IMG/VR virus record: IMGVR_UViG_3300021371_000006
Span: 18,735 to 82,734 of that record
DNA from: a virus
Reading direction: 5' to 3' (one strand)
DNA: 64,000 bases
Both the position numbers and the translations under genes were made by a program. Positions 1 to 8,803 of this stretch are shown one piece after another (the first letter of the stretch is position 1; each line of letters begins with the position of its first letter). Under the pieces are notes generated by a model. It saw only the letters and a program-made list of their open reading frames with translations, was not told the origin of the DNA and made no database searches.

Positions 1-403
1 TAAGACCAATTAATTGACCTTCTTCAATAACATCACCCTTACCCACATTTATTTCTGACAAATGACAGTAAATAGTTTTTAGACCGTTTAGTATTCCTGA
101 TGTATGTTCTATGACAACACGAGAACCACACCTATCATTACCATTAGGTTTGTTTTCTGTTCTAATAAGTACTTCATTCCATGTCTCATCGACTTTTTTT
201 GCTGTTATAACTCTACCACTAGCCGGATTAAGTATCTGAGTACCCACAGGTGAGTGTAAATCTATACCGTTATGTTGACCCCTTACTCCACCGATAGAAC
301 GAGAACCAAACGAAGAAGTTTCACTAGTAGGTCCGATTGGTGACGGTAGTAGTTGAGACTCAGTAACTTCTTCTAATAGTATATCGATTAATTTAATCTT
401 CAT
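1..403 (-). CDS. M23-family peptidase, C-terminally cut by window edge
   Basis: The gene starts at 403 and runs off the left edge; 134 residues are visible. A GxHNGIDLHSPVGT segment (His and Asp zinc ligands) and a later YCHLSEINVGKGD segment match the LytM/M23 glycyl endopeptidase fold, which cuts peptidoglycan cross-links. The N-terminus, MKIKLIDILLEEV, has no signal peptide. It is a short hydrophobic leader ending in L-x-E, like those of the other putative capsid-packaged proteins here. That suggests a virion-associated wall hydrolase rather than a secreted one (inference). The start overlaps the end of the upstream gene by 11 bp, so the two are probably co-transcribed. Confidence 0.85.
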   Translation of the reverse strand, partial: MKIKLIDILLEEVTESQLLPSPIGPTSETSSFGSRSIGGVRGQHNGIDLHSPVGTQILNPASGRVITAKKVDETWNEVLIRTENKPNGNDRCGSRVVIEHTSGILNGLKTIYCHLSEINVGKGDVIEEGQLIGL

Positions 404-632
404 ATCTTTTAAAACCTTTAACTTCTTTCTTGGCACTCATGTCAGCAATACGGTTTAAGAAATCAATCCTCTCATTTATTTTTGAGTTAACTAAACTCAA
501 CATCTCTACGTCCCATTCTGATTCTATATACTTGAGTAATTCATCCGCGGAAAAATTTGGTGTGTAGTCAAATAATTCCTCTTTATCGTACTCTTTTAAA
601 ACCCTTTTAATATTTTTTCTAATATGACCCAT
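393..632 (-). CDS. small protein of unknown function, co-transcribed with M23 peptidase
   Basis: This is a 79-residue charged, probably helical protein that I do not recognise. It begins MGHIRKNIKRVLKEYDKEE. The basic amphipathic start followed by L-K-E resembles the leaders of the putative packaged proteins, although the rest is unlike them. Its stop overlaps the start of the M23 peptidase gene. It could be a head-packaged accessory protein or a regulator; nothing in the sequence decides this. Confidence 0.6.
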   Translation of the reverse strand: MGHIRKNIKRVLKEYDKEELFDYTPNFSADELLKYIESEWDVEMLSLVNSKINERIDFLNRIADMSAKKEVKGFKRYED

Positions 633-662
633 TTTACTATCGTATATTATATAAATACTTAC

Positions 663-670
663 TATTTATA
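663..670 (+). promoter_or_regulatory. TATTTATA element upstream of DnaJ-type zinc protein
   Basis: TATTTATA lies 13 bp before the ATG at 684. The same octamer or a one-base variant recurs before about 15 plus-strand genes and three minus-strand genes, and is a candidate phage promoter element. It is the reverse complement of the T4 late-promoter octamer TATAAATA, so this reading is uncertain. Confidence 0.4.
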
Positions 671-683
671 GTATTATTAGGTT

Positions 684-1511
684 ATGGAAGAAAATATTTT
701 AAAAATAGGTAAAGTTTTGGCTCAATTGGTCTCTATGGAACTATTAAATAAAGGAATTAAAGGTAAAAAACCTTCAGTATCGTATATCGCTCAAGTATCT
801 TTAAAAAACGTTATAACTTTTAATATTTTAGAAAACACTGAAGATATTGTAATGGTTAGAGGTATATTTGCGGCTTATAACTTATTAAATGGTGATACGG
901 ATATCGAAGCAGTTAGAAAAACAGATAACATATTTATGATTGATACTATGGAATCCGATGGTTATGAGTATTTTAATAAGTCTGATTGTGATTATTGTGG
1001 AGGTGAGGGTCAAGTAGAGTGTGATGAGTGTGGTGGAGATGGTCAAGTACCATGTGATAAGTGTGGTAGTGATGACGATGATGAGTCATGTTCAGATTGT
1101 AATGGAGATGAGTATGTTTACTGTGATGCGTGTTCAGGAGATGGAAATTATGAATGTCCTGAATGTGAAGGAGATGGAGAAATTGATGATAATGAGGAAT
1201 CTATCGATATCGTTTATTCAACAGTACTTACTCAAAATAGTGAATTTGTTGATGAAGTTAAAAATAATATAGGTAAATATAATTCAGTAAACGACTTTAA
1301 AACAATATCTGAGAAGTACGATAGTGAGATTATGCTTATTGATAACACTGCAGATACTATACTATTCGAAGACGAATGGGGAGGGTATGACACAAATTTC
1401 GTTTCAATAAGATTAGAGGGTATCACATTAAATCACCCAAGGTATAGAATTCAAAAAAAACCATCAACATACGGAAGTAATAATCCTGAGGTTAGTATAC
1501 GAGCTTACTAA
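684..1511 (+). CDS. DnaJ-type CxxCxGxG zinc-finger protein without J domain
   Basis: This is a 275-residue protein. Residues about 95-160 hold six CxxC pairs (CDYC, CDEC, CDKC, CSDC, CDAC, CPEC), several followed by GxG as in the DnaJ cysteine-rich domain. No J domain or HPD motif is present, so it cannot stimulate DnaK in the usual way. Such modules bind unfolded or thiol-containing clients. The flanking N- and C-terminal regions are unrecognised. The phage also encodes DnaK, ClpP and an FKBP, so a client-recruiting role in a phage proteostasis set is plausible (inference). It converges with the 1514 gene with only 2 bp between them. Confidence 0.8.
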   Translation: MEENILKIGKVLAQLVSMELLNKGIKGKKPSVSYIAQVSLKNVITFNILENTEDIVMVRGIFAAYNLLNGDTDIEAVRKTDNIFMIDTMESDGYEYFNKSDCDYCGGEGQVECDECGGDGQVPCDKCGSDDDDESCSDCNGDEYVYCDACSGDGNYECPECEGDGEIDDNEESIDIVYSTVLTQNSEFVDEVKNNIGKYNSVNDFKTISEKYDSEIMLIDNTADTILFEDEWGGYDTNFVSIRLEGITLNHPRYRIQKKPSTYGSNNPEVSIRAY

Positions 1512-1513
1512 AG

Positions 1514-1747
1514 TTATTTATCTTTAGTGTAAGTAGTACATTTATCTTTTTCCCACCCACACCATATTCCAAGCACTATTATCATAGTAAGTGCAAAGCT
1601 AAATATTTCTGTAAATATAAATACATTAGAAAACCCATACTCGGCGTATAAAAACCCCTCTAACGTATTAACTACAGATAATATAGATAATAATATAATA
1701 ACTTTTATTATACTGTAATTTTTTTTATATGCGTTTAATACATTCAT
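1514..1747 (-). CDS. small two-helix membrane protein
   Basis: This 77-residue protein has two hydrophobic stretches, about residues 13-33 and 40-62, and a short lysine-rich tail. Its start overlaps the end of the upstream GAF-like membrane protein gene by 4 bp (ATGA type), so the two are almost certainly translated together. Size and topology would fit a holin or an accessory subunit of the upstream protein, but no family motif is visible. Confidence 0.65.
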   Translation of the reverse strand: MNVLNAYKKNYSIIKVIILLSILSVVNTLEGFLYAEYGFSNVFIFTEIFSFALTMIIVLGIWCGWEKDKCTTYTKDK

Positions 1748-2367
1748 AAGTAAGGGTCTAATGTGTCAGAATCTTTACTAAACTCATCTATAAAATCTTG
1801 TGTGAACGTTCCGTCCTTTTTTAAAAATTCAGAGGGTATATCACTCCAAACCCAATCTAAACATAACAAAGCTATTAAATGGCCTTGTTTATCGTAAATA
1901 GGAGTCGCGCAATGAGAAGTAGTTCCTTGAGATTGTGCCAATGACCTCAATCCAATATCTTGTAATTTTGTTATATCTGGAAAATACATTTTACCGTCCA
2001 TCACATCTTTTATATACGTGGTAAAGTTAGTTATTAAATGATTTTGATTTTTTTCAGATTTTCTTTCTAGTCCTTGGGAACACCTTTCATAGGTTATTGA
2101 TAATTTTTGCATAGGGGATGAAGTGTAGAAATACCCTCCGTTATGAAATTGCCATACATAAACTCTATCCGCATTATATCTACGTCTGACATCTCTTATC
2201 GCTAAATGAACTATCTCATCCTTTTTAATTTGAGCGAGTAAAGTACCCTTAGATTCTAATTTTGTTTTTTTATCATTATATCTCTTAAAAAACCCAGCAC
2301 CGACCAAAGCTACTACAATTGAAGTAATTGAAGTAAGTAACACCTCTAAAATTTTTATAAAATCCAT
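1744..2367 (-). CDS. membrane-anchored GAF-like sensor protein
   Basis: This 207-residue protein has one N-terminal membrane helix (about residues 6-27), then a cytoplasmic domain. The segment ADRVYVWQFHNGG, a helix-rich middle and CATPIYDKQGHLIALLCLDWV at about 155-175 look like a GAF fold, which binds small ligands. Phages of several groups carry such one-helix GAF-like proteins of unknown role. The lysine-rich linker after the membrane helix (KRYNDKKTK) supports an inside C-terminus. It overlaps the following small membrane protein gene, which suggests a two-component membrane device, for example a regulator of lysis timing or superinfection exclusion (inference). Confidence 0.6.
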   Translation of the reverse strand: MDFIKILEVLLTSITSIVVALVGAGFFKRYNDKKTKLESKGTLLAQIKKDEIVHLAIRDVRRRYNADRVYVWQFHNGGYFYTSSPMQKLSITYERCSQGLERKSEKNQNHLITNFTTYIKDVMDGKMYFPDITKLQDIGLRSLAQSQGTTSHCATPIYDKQGHLIALLCLDWVWSDIPSEFLKKDGTFTQDFIDEFSKDSDTLDPYL

Positions 2368-2453
2368 TTTTTACTATATTAACGTTATTATACACACGAT
2401 AAATATATTAAAATTCTAAGTATAACAATATTCTTACTAAAATATTTTAAAGA

Positions 2454-3125
2454 TTACGACTTAACTTTTATCACCTCATCGATAATACCATACTCAAGTG
2501 CTTCATTAGCGTCCATCCAAAAGTCCCTTGAGGAGTCTTCAATAACCTGTTTTGGGTCTTTACCACAGAACTCTCCGAGTAATTCAAAAAGAATTTTATT
2601 AACTTTTTCCCACTCTTCAAAATTAATTCTAGCGTCTTGAATATTTCCATAAGCCCCTCCGCTAGATTGGTGTAACATTGTCTTTGAAAATCTTAGTGAC
2701 GACCTTTTTCCTTTAGTCCCCGCACCTAATAGTACTGAACCCATAGAAGCTGCCATTCCCGTATTTACAGTAACAATGTCCGATTTAATATACTGCATCA
2801 CATCTACCATAGACAAACCAGATTTAACTGAACCACCTGGAGAATCGATATGCATTGTAATATCTAAATTATCTACAGAGTCAAGATACATTAGTTGAGC
2901 TTGGACCACTGTTGACATACGGTCATCAACACCACCGGCCACCCACAATACACGGTCCCTCATTAATCTAGAGAATATATCCATCTGAGTAACTCTCATT
3001 TCCCTTTCTTCAAGAATATATGGTGTGAGTGAACCTTTAATTTGTTTTTCATAATAATCCATATTAAATGATGAGATATTATGGTCACTCATTGCATACT
3101 TTTTAAAATCTTCTCCGTATTCCAT
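2454..3125 (-). CDS. clpP: ATP-dependent Clp protease proteolytic subunit
   Basis: This is a full-length 223-residue ClpP. The catalytic serine sits in GMAASMGSVLLG, the histidine in MLHQSSGG, and the likely aspartate in SSRDFWMDA, followed by the family-typical ALEYGIIDEVI ending. The oligomerisation and handle regions appear complete. ClpP forms the tetradecameric chamber fed by ClpA/C/X unfoldases, and this genome carries a ClpC-like unfoldase at 48089-50110. Phage ClpP can also act in head maturation, but here a separate gp21-type protease exists, so intracellular turnover is more likely (inference). A tRNA-Ser gene lies just upstream. Confidence 0.95.
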   Translation of the reverse strand: MEYGEDFKKYAMSDHNISSFNMDYYEKQIKGSLTPYILEEREMRVTQMDIFSRLMRDRVLWVAGGVDDRMSTVVQAQLMYLDSVDNLDITMHIDSPGGSVKSGLSMVDVMQYIKSDIVTVNTGMAASMGSVLLGAGTKGKRSSLRFSKTMLHQSSGGAYGNIQDARINFEEWEKVNKILFELLGEFCGKDPKQVIEDSSRDFWMDANEALEYGIIDEVIKVKS

Positions 3126-3147
3126 TTTTTTTAATTTTTAAATTATG

Positions 3148-3232
3148 TGGAGAGAGAGGGATTCGAACCCCCGGTACCTTTCGGTACAACGGTTTTCAAG
3201 ACCGTCGCATTCGACCGCTCTGCCATCTCTCC
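3148..3232 (-). tRNA. tRNA-Ser (UGA)
   Basis: An 85-nt class II tRNA. The acceptor stem GGAGAGA pairs with TCTCTCC, the anticodon loop is CTTGAAA (anticodon UGA), there is a long variable arm, and the T-arm contains GGTTCGAATCC. The discriminator is A rather than the usual G for serine. Confidence 0.93.
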
Positions 3233-3239
3233 TAAAGGT

Positions 3240-3599
3240 TTAACCTTCGTGTGTTTCTATATTAGAGTTTTTAAACAAAAGAATCAATCCCATAATAAGA
3301 GGGACGATAGAAAATAATTCATTAATCTCTCCGAGTACCTGAAAGGTTATCATACCGACTGTAATCCATATCGCTTGTTGTGGAAATAAAGCGTTTGACC
3401 TTTTAAATATTGTACAGATATTAAACCATATAGTTGGAAGTAGTAGTAATAACCCCAACATAAAAAGATATGTGGCTTCTGTAGCCAACCCATAACCAAT
3501 CATCCACCCTCCGCCAAATGCGATAAAAGTAGACAACAGATTTCTTAGAAAGTAATTTGTACCATTAATAGTACCTGAAAATTGAAAGTATTTATTCAT
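3240..3599 (-). CDS. DUF805-like small integral membrane protein
   Basis: This 119-residue protein has four hydrophobic helices. The N-terminus, [18 protein letters not shown], resembles the opening signature of DUF805 (YhaH-like) inner-membrane proteins, whose function is not well defined. The gene start overlaps the stop of a 29-residue hydrophobic peptide gene upstream. Confidence 0.6.
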   Translation of the reverse strand: MNKYFQFSGTINGTNYFLRNLLSTFIAFGGGWMIGYGLATEATYLFMLGLLLLLPTIWFNICTIFKRSNALFPQQAIWITVGMITFQVLGEINELFSIVPLIMGLILLFKNSNIETHEG

Positions 3600-3681
3600 T
3601 ATTTATTTTGATTAATTTTATAACAGAGTAAGTAATCGTCACCGCATAAATTGTAAGTATTAAATTAGCTATGTAAATCAT
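3592..3681 (-). CDS. 29-residue single-helix membrane peptide
   Basis: A short open frame starting MIYIANLILTIYAV encodes one membrane helix and a short basic tail. It ends inside the start region of the DUF805-like gene, which argues for translational coupling. It might be a small holin-like or regulatory peptide; there is no homology evidence. Confidence 0.4.
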   Translation of the reverse strand: MIYIANLILTIYAVTITYSVIKLIKINNE

Positions 3682-3709
3682 AATAGTTTATTTTACGTAA
3701 ATGTAATTA

Positions 3710-4186
3710 CTAATTTAGATTAAACCAAACAGGTGAATCTCTATTTTTCCATTTACTAAAAGATTTTTTCTCACCTATATAGTAATTACGATATGACTGG
3801 ACAACATCATTTACTTTATATTCTTCAGGCATTGCCTTAGGTGGGGTAGTAAAATCATCTTCAGGTATTTTAGGACGATTTTCAATACACCATTCAATAA
3901 CCTCCTGTGATTTGTGTCGACGACCGTAACGGTATGTATATTCCTTACATAGTTCAAGACCAAGTTCACATAACCATAAGTAGTTTGACATATTTTCACG
4001 AGCCCATATCGAGCAAGGATGATTTTTATGAGATAACTTATATGGTACGTAATCCATACTAGATTCTGTCATGTGATGAACTCCACATAATAGTTGTGCG
4101 CTTTCAAGTATCATCTTAACGACATGTTTGTCGTTATGATATTCAGCACATTTTTTAACATCGGTATCTAAAATAAAAATATTCAT
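3710..4186 (-). CDS. conserved phage protein of unknown function
   Basis: A 158-residue soluble protein with a pattern I recognise from many phages. It has an N-terminal segment ending CAEYHNDKHVVKMILESAQL, then HKNHPCSIWARE, an ExCKEYTYRYGRRH segment, PKAMPEEYK, and a C-terminal YRNYYIGEKKSFSKWKNR. The invariant His, Asp and Lys residues near the start suggest an enzyme active site. Database entries sometimes label it a DNA glycosylase, but I see no independent support for that. It lies directly downstream of a tRNA-Met gene. Confidence 0.7.
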   Translation of the reverse strand: MNIFILDTDVKKCAEYHNDKHVVKMILESAQLLCGVHHMTESSMDYVPYKLSHKNHPCSIWARENMSNYLWLCELGLELCKEYTYRYGRRHKSQEVIEWCIENRPKIPEDDFTTPPKAMPEEYKVNDVVQSYRNYYIGEKKSFSKWKNRDSPVWFNLN

Positions 4187-4199
4187 CGTAATGTGTTTG

Positions 4200-4273
4200 T
4201 GCGCCCACTAGGACTTGAACCTAGGACCTGCCGATTATGAGTCGGATGCTCTAACCAACTGAGCTATGGGCGC
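4200..4273 (-). tRNA. tRNA-Met (CAU)
   Basis: A 74-nt tRNA with acceptor GCGCCCA paired to TGGGCGC, discriminator A and anticodon loop CTCATAA (anticodon CAU). It looks like an elongator Met tRNA. A lysidine-modified Ile tRNA reading AUA cannot be excluded, but a separate UAU tRNA exists at 13888. A TATATTTG box (4290-4297, minus strand) lies upstream, without a clear -33 box. Confidence 0.92.
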
Positions 4274-4353
4274 GGTTTGAATACAAATACAAATATAAGT
4301 ATAATATTTTAAATAAAAAATTTTTTATTATGGTTTTTAAGGTACTTATTAAA

Positions 4354-4359
4354 AAGGAG
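4354..4359 (+). promoter_or_regulatory. Shine-Dalgarno sequence AAGGAG
   Basis: AAGGAG lies 7 bp before the ATG at 4367. It is notable because almost no other gene in the window has one. Most have A-rich leaders, as expected for Bacteroidota, where the anti-SD is occluded. Confidence 0.6.
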
Positions 4360-4366
4360 TAATTAT

Positions 4367-4750
4367 ATGGGGCTTAAAATATCGGGTGTAGAAATAAAAC
4401 CAATTCCATCAAGCATAACAACTGTAAGTGATAGGTCAACATATCAGTTTACAAATGATGATGTTGGAGGATACATAGAATATTTAGGAACTACTGATTC
4501 AGTGTTTACTGTTCCTGCGAACTCATCAGTAGAGTTTACATCGTCAGGTGAAATAACAATAGAGCAATCAAATACAGGTCAGATTACTTTTGTGGGTGCT
4601 CAGGGTGTAACAATCACATCAAAAGCAGACCTAATGACCGAAAAAGAAGGTTCGGTTGTCAAATTAAAACAACTATCAACCGATAATTGGGTCTTATACG
4701 GTGACCTAATGGATAATACAAACATGGCTATGACAATAGCCATGTCATAA
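4367..4750 (+). CDS. small probable virion structural protein
   Basis: A 127-residue, Ser/Thr-rich, beta-strand-rich protein with no signal peptide. The segments YQFTNDDVGGYIEYLG, VFTVPANSSVEF and a closing STDNWVLYGDLMD resemble the small beta domains found in tail-fibre proteins. It directly precedes the 1153-residue structural gene on the same strand and uses a rare Shine-Dalgarno start, suggesting high expression. Assignment as a fibre or decoration component is inference. Confidence 0.6.
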   Translation: MGLKISGVEIKPIPSSITTVSDRSTYQFTNDDVGGYIEYLGTTDSVFTVPANSSVEFTSSGEITIEQSNTGQITFVGAQGVTITSKADLMTEKEGSVVKLKQLSTDNWVLYGDLMDNTNMAMTIAMS

Positions 4751-4795
4751 TACTAAACAAACATGGCTATATCAATAGCTATGTCATAATACTAA
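4718..4795 (+). repeat. 39-bp tandem duplication spanning the end of the structural gene
   Basis: Two near-identical 39-bp units start at 4718 and 4757. The first encodes the last residues and stop of the 127-residue gene. Each unit carries an inverted repeat, perfect in the first (CATGGCTAT / ATAGCCATG around GACA) and degenerate in the second. The second copy leaves a decayed pseudo-end in the gap before the next gene. Confidence 0.8.
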
Positions 4796-4802
4796 AGAAA
4801 AT

Positions 4803-7800
4803 ATGGCTAAAACATTATTAGAAAATTACACTTTCGATGCAAGTGAGAAAAAAATTATAGTTAGAGGTAACTACAATGTAAAAGAATGGTTATTAATAAC
4901 TAACACGACCGATAACCTTATAATATATAATTTTGCACAACAAGGTAGAGGAGGTAGCGCCACTTATGACAAAGACACAAATCTTACTACATTGACTTTA
5001 GAGTATGACACATCGACCATGTCTGATACTGATTATTTACAAATATATGCTGATAAGGGAGGTCAAAAAATAGTACCCGATGGTCCATATAGTGACCCTG
5101 TGGATAAGATGAGAGTAAGTAATCCACAATCACTTATTGATACCGACTTTGAATATTCTTTACAACCTACAAAATGGGAAACTGTTCAACTACAAGCTAA
5201 CATACCTGGTATATATCAAAAAGCTAACGAACCAGCATTTACCGCGGAACAAATAACATCAATATCACCCTCGACTTTAGTAACACCAGCAAATACGACT
5301 AGTATTACTTACGACACTTCTTTAGAAAGTGCGAGTTTTACCACGATAGAAAACTTTAGTAATCCTGACAATAATGATACTTCAGCATCTAGAAATGGAA
5401 GTATAGGGTTTAATGTTACTGTCAATGGTTTTACATTTAATACTGTAAGGGGTAATAATAACGGTGTGTTATTTTTTGGAACTAGAGCAACGGGTAACGG
5501 AGACATTTCAAATATAGGTCAATCGTCTTACCCTGGAAATACCGCATATGGACCAATATTGAAGATGTTTGGTACTGATATGGAGGTAGCTAAATACTCC
5601 AAACGTAGTACAGGTACTTCACCAAATAGGGTGTTTATTTGGAAAGCAGAGTATGCCCCTAATGGTTCTAGTACACAAAGCCAAGTTGATAAAATTGTTT
5701 ACGTCAAGTTTTTTGAAGGTCAAAATAAAATTGAGTGTCATTACGAGAAGTTCGGTTCTGCGGCAACTATAGTCGCTTTAGACGACCCAAGAACATCTGA
5801 ACGAATATTATCGTGGTCACCGACAGTTAATACCACATCACCATATTTTACAAGACAAGCGTTTTCATTAAATCTAGATACTATATCAAGAGACGGTCTG
5901 CAAGTTACAGTAACGGTAGCACCAACAATTCCTTTCTATGTTGGTCAACCCATCATTTTCAAAGAAACTAAAGACCCTACATATTTAGACACATCTTTCC
6001 TAATTGTAAGTACTTCAGGTTCGACTTCGTTTGGTATAATCCCTAACTCGCCAACAACATATGTAGGTAACCAAAAAACTGATTATACTGTCATTTATAC
6101 TGGAGGGTTTTATTTTTCCTCCGAACTACCTCTTACCTCCGTATCTCGTGTTAGTGGAGGACGTAACCTCAAAGTCACATTTTCAACCAACCACTCATTA
6201 TTTATAGGTTCTACTATTTATGTGGTGGATTCCGCATCTTCGGATACGGATTGGATAGGTTCTTTTGAAATCACTAAAGTATTAAGTAATACTGAAGTTG
6301 AGTTCTTAGGTGCGTCTGATAGCGACTATACGAACTCTAATACAGTTTCGGATTCCACAACTAAAGTTTATGTTAGAAATAATGGAAGTGCAATACATAG
6401 ATACTTTGATGGAGGGGTTCAAATTAGCCCTGAGGGATATTCACCTAATTGTCAAATTGTAAGGCAGACTAGAGGGTACTTTAGATACCAATCAGGTAAA
6501 GGTATACAGTTCAGTACTGGTATCCTATTTAAACCAACTTATGATGTATTTCTGTACAGTGTAGATACAAGTAATTACGACGCTACAACATATCCATATT
6601 ATGATATGTTTATTGAGACTGACCAAGTACACGGATTTAAACTACCTGGAGATTATTTAGAATCGATTAAAATAACATTAGAAGGATTTACTGTTAGTGG
6701 CGGTTCAAACCCATACAACGTTAGTGGCACATCTATAAATGGAGTATCAAGTCCTAAAGATTTTTCACTACAAATACCAATAGATTCAGGAAGTGTACCT
6801 ACCGATACTAATCCTGGTGGTCTTATTAGAATTATTGTAAATGAGTGGAATGATGCAGTTGTAAGGTCAGGTCTATTCGACCAACAGAACGGATTATTCT
6901 TTGAGCATGATGGGGATGAGTTATACTGCGTAAAAAGAAATAGTACTACTCAGATATCAGGATTTATAACTGCAACGACAGATTCATCTATAGTTACAGG
7001 TGACGGCACTAAATTTACCACACAACTATATGAAGGTGATTTTGTAGTTATTAAAGGTCAAGCTTATTATATAACATCCATTGATAGTGACACTCAGATA
7101 ACAGTAGCACCTGACTATAAAGGTTCGACAGTAGAGAGAATAAAACTCGTTAAGACTGTAGAACAAAGGGTTAAAAGGTCTGACTTTAATTTAGATGTTT
7201 TAGATGGTAGCGGTCCTTCTGGTTATGTATTTGACGCATCAAAAATGCAAATGGTATTCCTAGATTATTCATGGTACGGTGCGGGTAAAATTAGGTACGG
7301 TATGAGAGGAACGCAAGGAGAAGTGTTCTACTTTCATGAATTTGTAAATAATAATCTTAACACAGAGGCTTATATGAGGACAGGTAACTTACCTGCTAGA
7401 TTTGAAATTAATACAGTTTCTAAAAGCGGTTACTTAAAATCTTCAATGACCACCTCATCAACAACATTAGACATACTTACTGAAGATGCGTATTATTTAC
7501 CAAGTGCCGGTACTATAAACATTAATAATGAATATATAGAATATACTAAAGGAAGTGAATCTGGTGATAATACTACACTTAATTTAGTTAATAGAAATGT
7601 AGGGTTTTTATCAGCAGGAAATACTACAGGTTCTGTTAATGATACTTGGTTATCCGTTAATCAAAACTTTTCACCTACTTTAAGTCACTGGGGTGTCTCA
7701 GTAATTATGGACGGTAAATTTGATGTGGATAAATCATACTTATTTACTGCGTCAAATGCGGGTAATAAAACAATTACTGCGGGGAATGAAGAGGCGTTAT

Positions 7801-8264
7801 TAACAATTCGATTAGCACCTAGCGTTGATTATGGTATTCCAGGGTTTTATGGAGTTAGAAACTTAATCAATCGTTCTTTAGTCACACTAAAAACAATAGG
7901 TGTTGTTGCTACAGGTCAGTTTACGATAACTGTTAAAATAAACGGAGAATCAACATTATTCGAAACTGAAAGTAATTGGGATGCTGCGGGTAATGGAAGT
8001 ATATCACAGTACGTTGACCACACAGATAATACTGAGGTTATTGGTGGTGATGTTATAGGACTGTTCCTTACAGACGAAGGTGGTACGAGAGCCACATCAT
8101 CCACTCTTGACATATCAGACGTTAGAGATTTAAGTAATAGTGTTTTAGGGGGTCCTAACTCTTTCCCTGACGGTCCAGACACCTTAACAATATTCGCTAA
8201 GAATAACGGTTCACAAGCGGGTAATGTAAAATGTAGAATATCTTGGACTGAGGCTCAAGGATAA
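4803..8264 (+). CDS. large virion structural protein, probable tail fibre or baseplate-associated
   Basis: A 1153-residue, beta-rich, Ser/Thr/Gly-rich protein without a signal peptide. Residues about 800-870 contain KMQMVFLDYSWYGAGKIRYG followed by YFHEF, a segment I associate with structural proteins of T4-like marine phages. An early section includes a TIENF...GFNVTVNGFTFN region. Its length and composition fit a fibre or baseplate wedge. It follows the 127-residue gene on the same strand, and its last 10 bp overlap the convergent ATPase gene. Confidence 0.7.
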   Translation: MAKTLLENYTFDASEKKIIVRGNYNVKEWLLITNTTDNLIIYNFAQQGRGGSATYDKDTNLTTLTLEYDTSTMSDTDYLQIYADKGGQKIVPDGPYSDPVDKMRVSNPQSLIDTDFEYSLQPTKWETVQLQANIPGIYQKANEPAFTAEQITSISPSTLVTPANTTSITYDTSLESASFTTIENFSNPDNNDTSASRNGSIGFNVTVNGFTFNTVRGNNNGVLFFGTRATGNGDISNIGQSSYPGNTAYGPILKMFGTDMEVAKYSKRSTGTSPNRVFIWKAEYAPNGSSTQSQVDKIVYVKFFEGQNKIECHYEKFGSAATIVALDDPRTSERILSWSPTVNTTSPYFTRQAFSLNLDTISRDGLQVTVTVAPTIPFYVGQPIIFKETKDPTYLDTSFLIVSTSGSTSFGIIPNSPTTYVGNQKTDYTVIYTGGFYFSSELPLTSVSRVSGGRNLKVTFSTNHSLFIGSTIYVVDSASSDTDWIGSFEITKVLSNTEVEFLGASDSDYTNSNTVSDSTTKVYVRNNGSAIHRYFDGGVQISPEGYSPNCQIVRQTRGYFRYQSGKGIQFSTGILFKPTYDVFLYSVDTSNYDATTYPYYDMFIETDQVHGFKLPGDYLESIKITLEGFTVSGGSNPYNVSGTSINGVSSPKDFSLQIPIDSGSVPTDTNPGGLIRIIVNEWNDAVVRSGLFDQQNGLFFEHDGDELYCVKRNSTTQISGFITATTDSSIVTGDGTKFTTQLYEGDFVVIKGQAYYITSIDSDTQITVAPDYKGSTVERIKLVKTVEQRVKRSDFNLDVLDGSGPSGYVFDASKMQMVFLDYSWYGAGKIRYGMRGTQGEVFYFHEFVNNNLNTEAYMRTGNLPARFEINTVSKSGYLKSSMTTSSTTLDILTEDAYYLPSAGTININNEYIEYTKGSESGDNTTLNLVNRNVGFLSAGNTTGSVNDTWLSVNQNFSPTLSHWGVSVIMDGKFDVDKSYLFTASNAGNKTITAGNEEALLTIRLAPSVDYGIPGFYGVRNLINRSLVTLKTIGVVATGQFTITVKINGESTLFETESNWDAAGNGSISQYVDHTDNTEVIGGDVIGLFLTDEGGTRATSSTLDISDVRDLSNSVLGGPNSFPDGPDTLTIFAKNNGSQAGNVKCRISWTEAQG

Positions 8265-8803
8265 TTGATTAAATTTAAAATACTATCTATAGTATTTTTA
8301 TCAACTTTCATTTTTATAAAAGGGATGTTGTTAACTTCTAAAATAGAAATTATTCTTCTATCTAGTTTTTTTGACATATCTTCATTATGAAACCTACCTT
8401 CATATTCGTGTATATTTTCAGGTCTATCTAAAAATATATTAATATTATCATATTTGTTATGAATATCTAACATCATACGCTCAAAACTTTCCCCATATAA
8501 ATTCGCGGGATATTCTGAAGTGTAATTATCTCTATACGCTAACGATAATAGTAAAGGAGAATCTAAAATAATGTAATCAACAATACCATAAGACCTAACA
8601 ATACCCCTATGTTGATTTGCGATGACGTAAAGCTGGTCTTTTATTTCTTTATTAGATTCATTCCAAGCAAGTTCTTTTGGAAACTCATAAGGGGCGTCAC
8701 ATTTAATATGACGTTTTTTCATTTCGTGAAAAAGACCTGAGGCTATGGTTGATTTACCAGCCCCAGGTCCCGCGAACAAATTTATTATTTTAGTACGTTT
8801 CAT
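8255..8803 (-). CDS. P-loop ATPase, NadR-like AAA family
   Basis: A 182-residue protein starting MKRTKIINLFAGPGAGKST, a Walker A motif at the very N-terminus. IVDYIILDSPLLLS serves as Walker B. The fold class is that of the NadR or kinase-like AAA_28 ATPases common in phages; the substrate is unknown. I chose the ATG at 8803 rather than one 27 bp upstream because it overlaps the stop of the preceding 45-residue gene (TAATG) and starts right at the beta strand before the P-loop. Confidence 0.75.
   Translation of the reverse strand: MKRTKIINLFAGPGAGKSTIASGLFHEMKKRHIKCDAPYEFPKELAWNESNKEIKDQLYVIANQHRGIVRSYGIVDYIILDSPLLLSLAYRDNYTSEYPANLYGESFERMMLDIHNKYDNINIFLDRPENIHEYEGRFHNEDMSKKLDRRIISILEVNNIPFIKMKVDKNTIDSILNLINYP

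Noticed and set aside
3710-4186. Assignment as pyrimidine-dimer glycosylase
   Set aside because: The motif pattern matches a widespread phage family, but I cannot see DenV-type catalytic features, so no function was assigned.
4803-8264. Tape-measure protein
   Set aside because: Composition is beta-rich and Ser/Thr/Gly-rich without long coiled coils or hydrophobic helices, so a fibre or baseplate role fits better.
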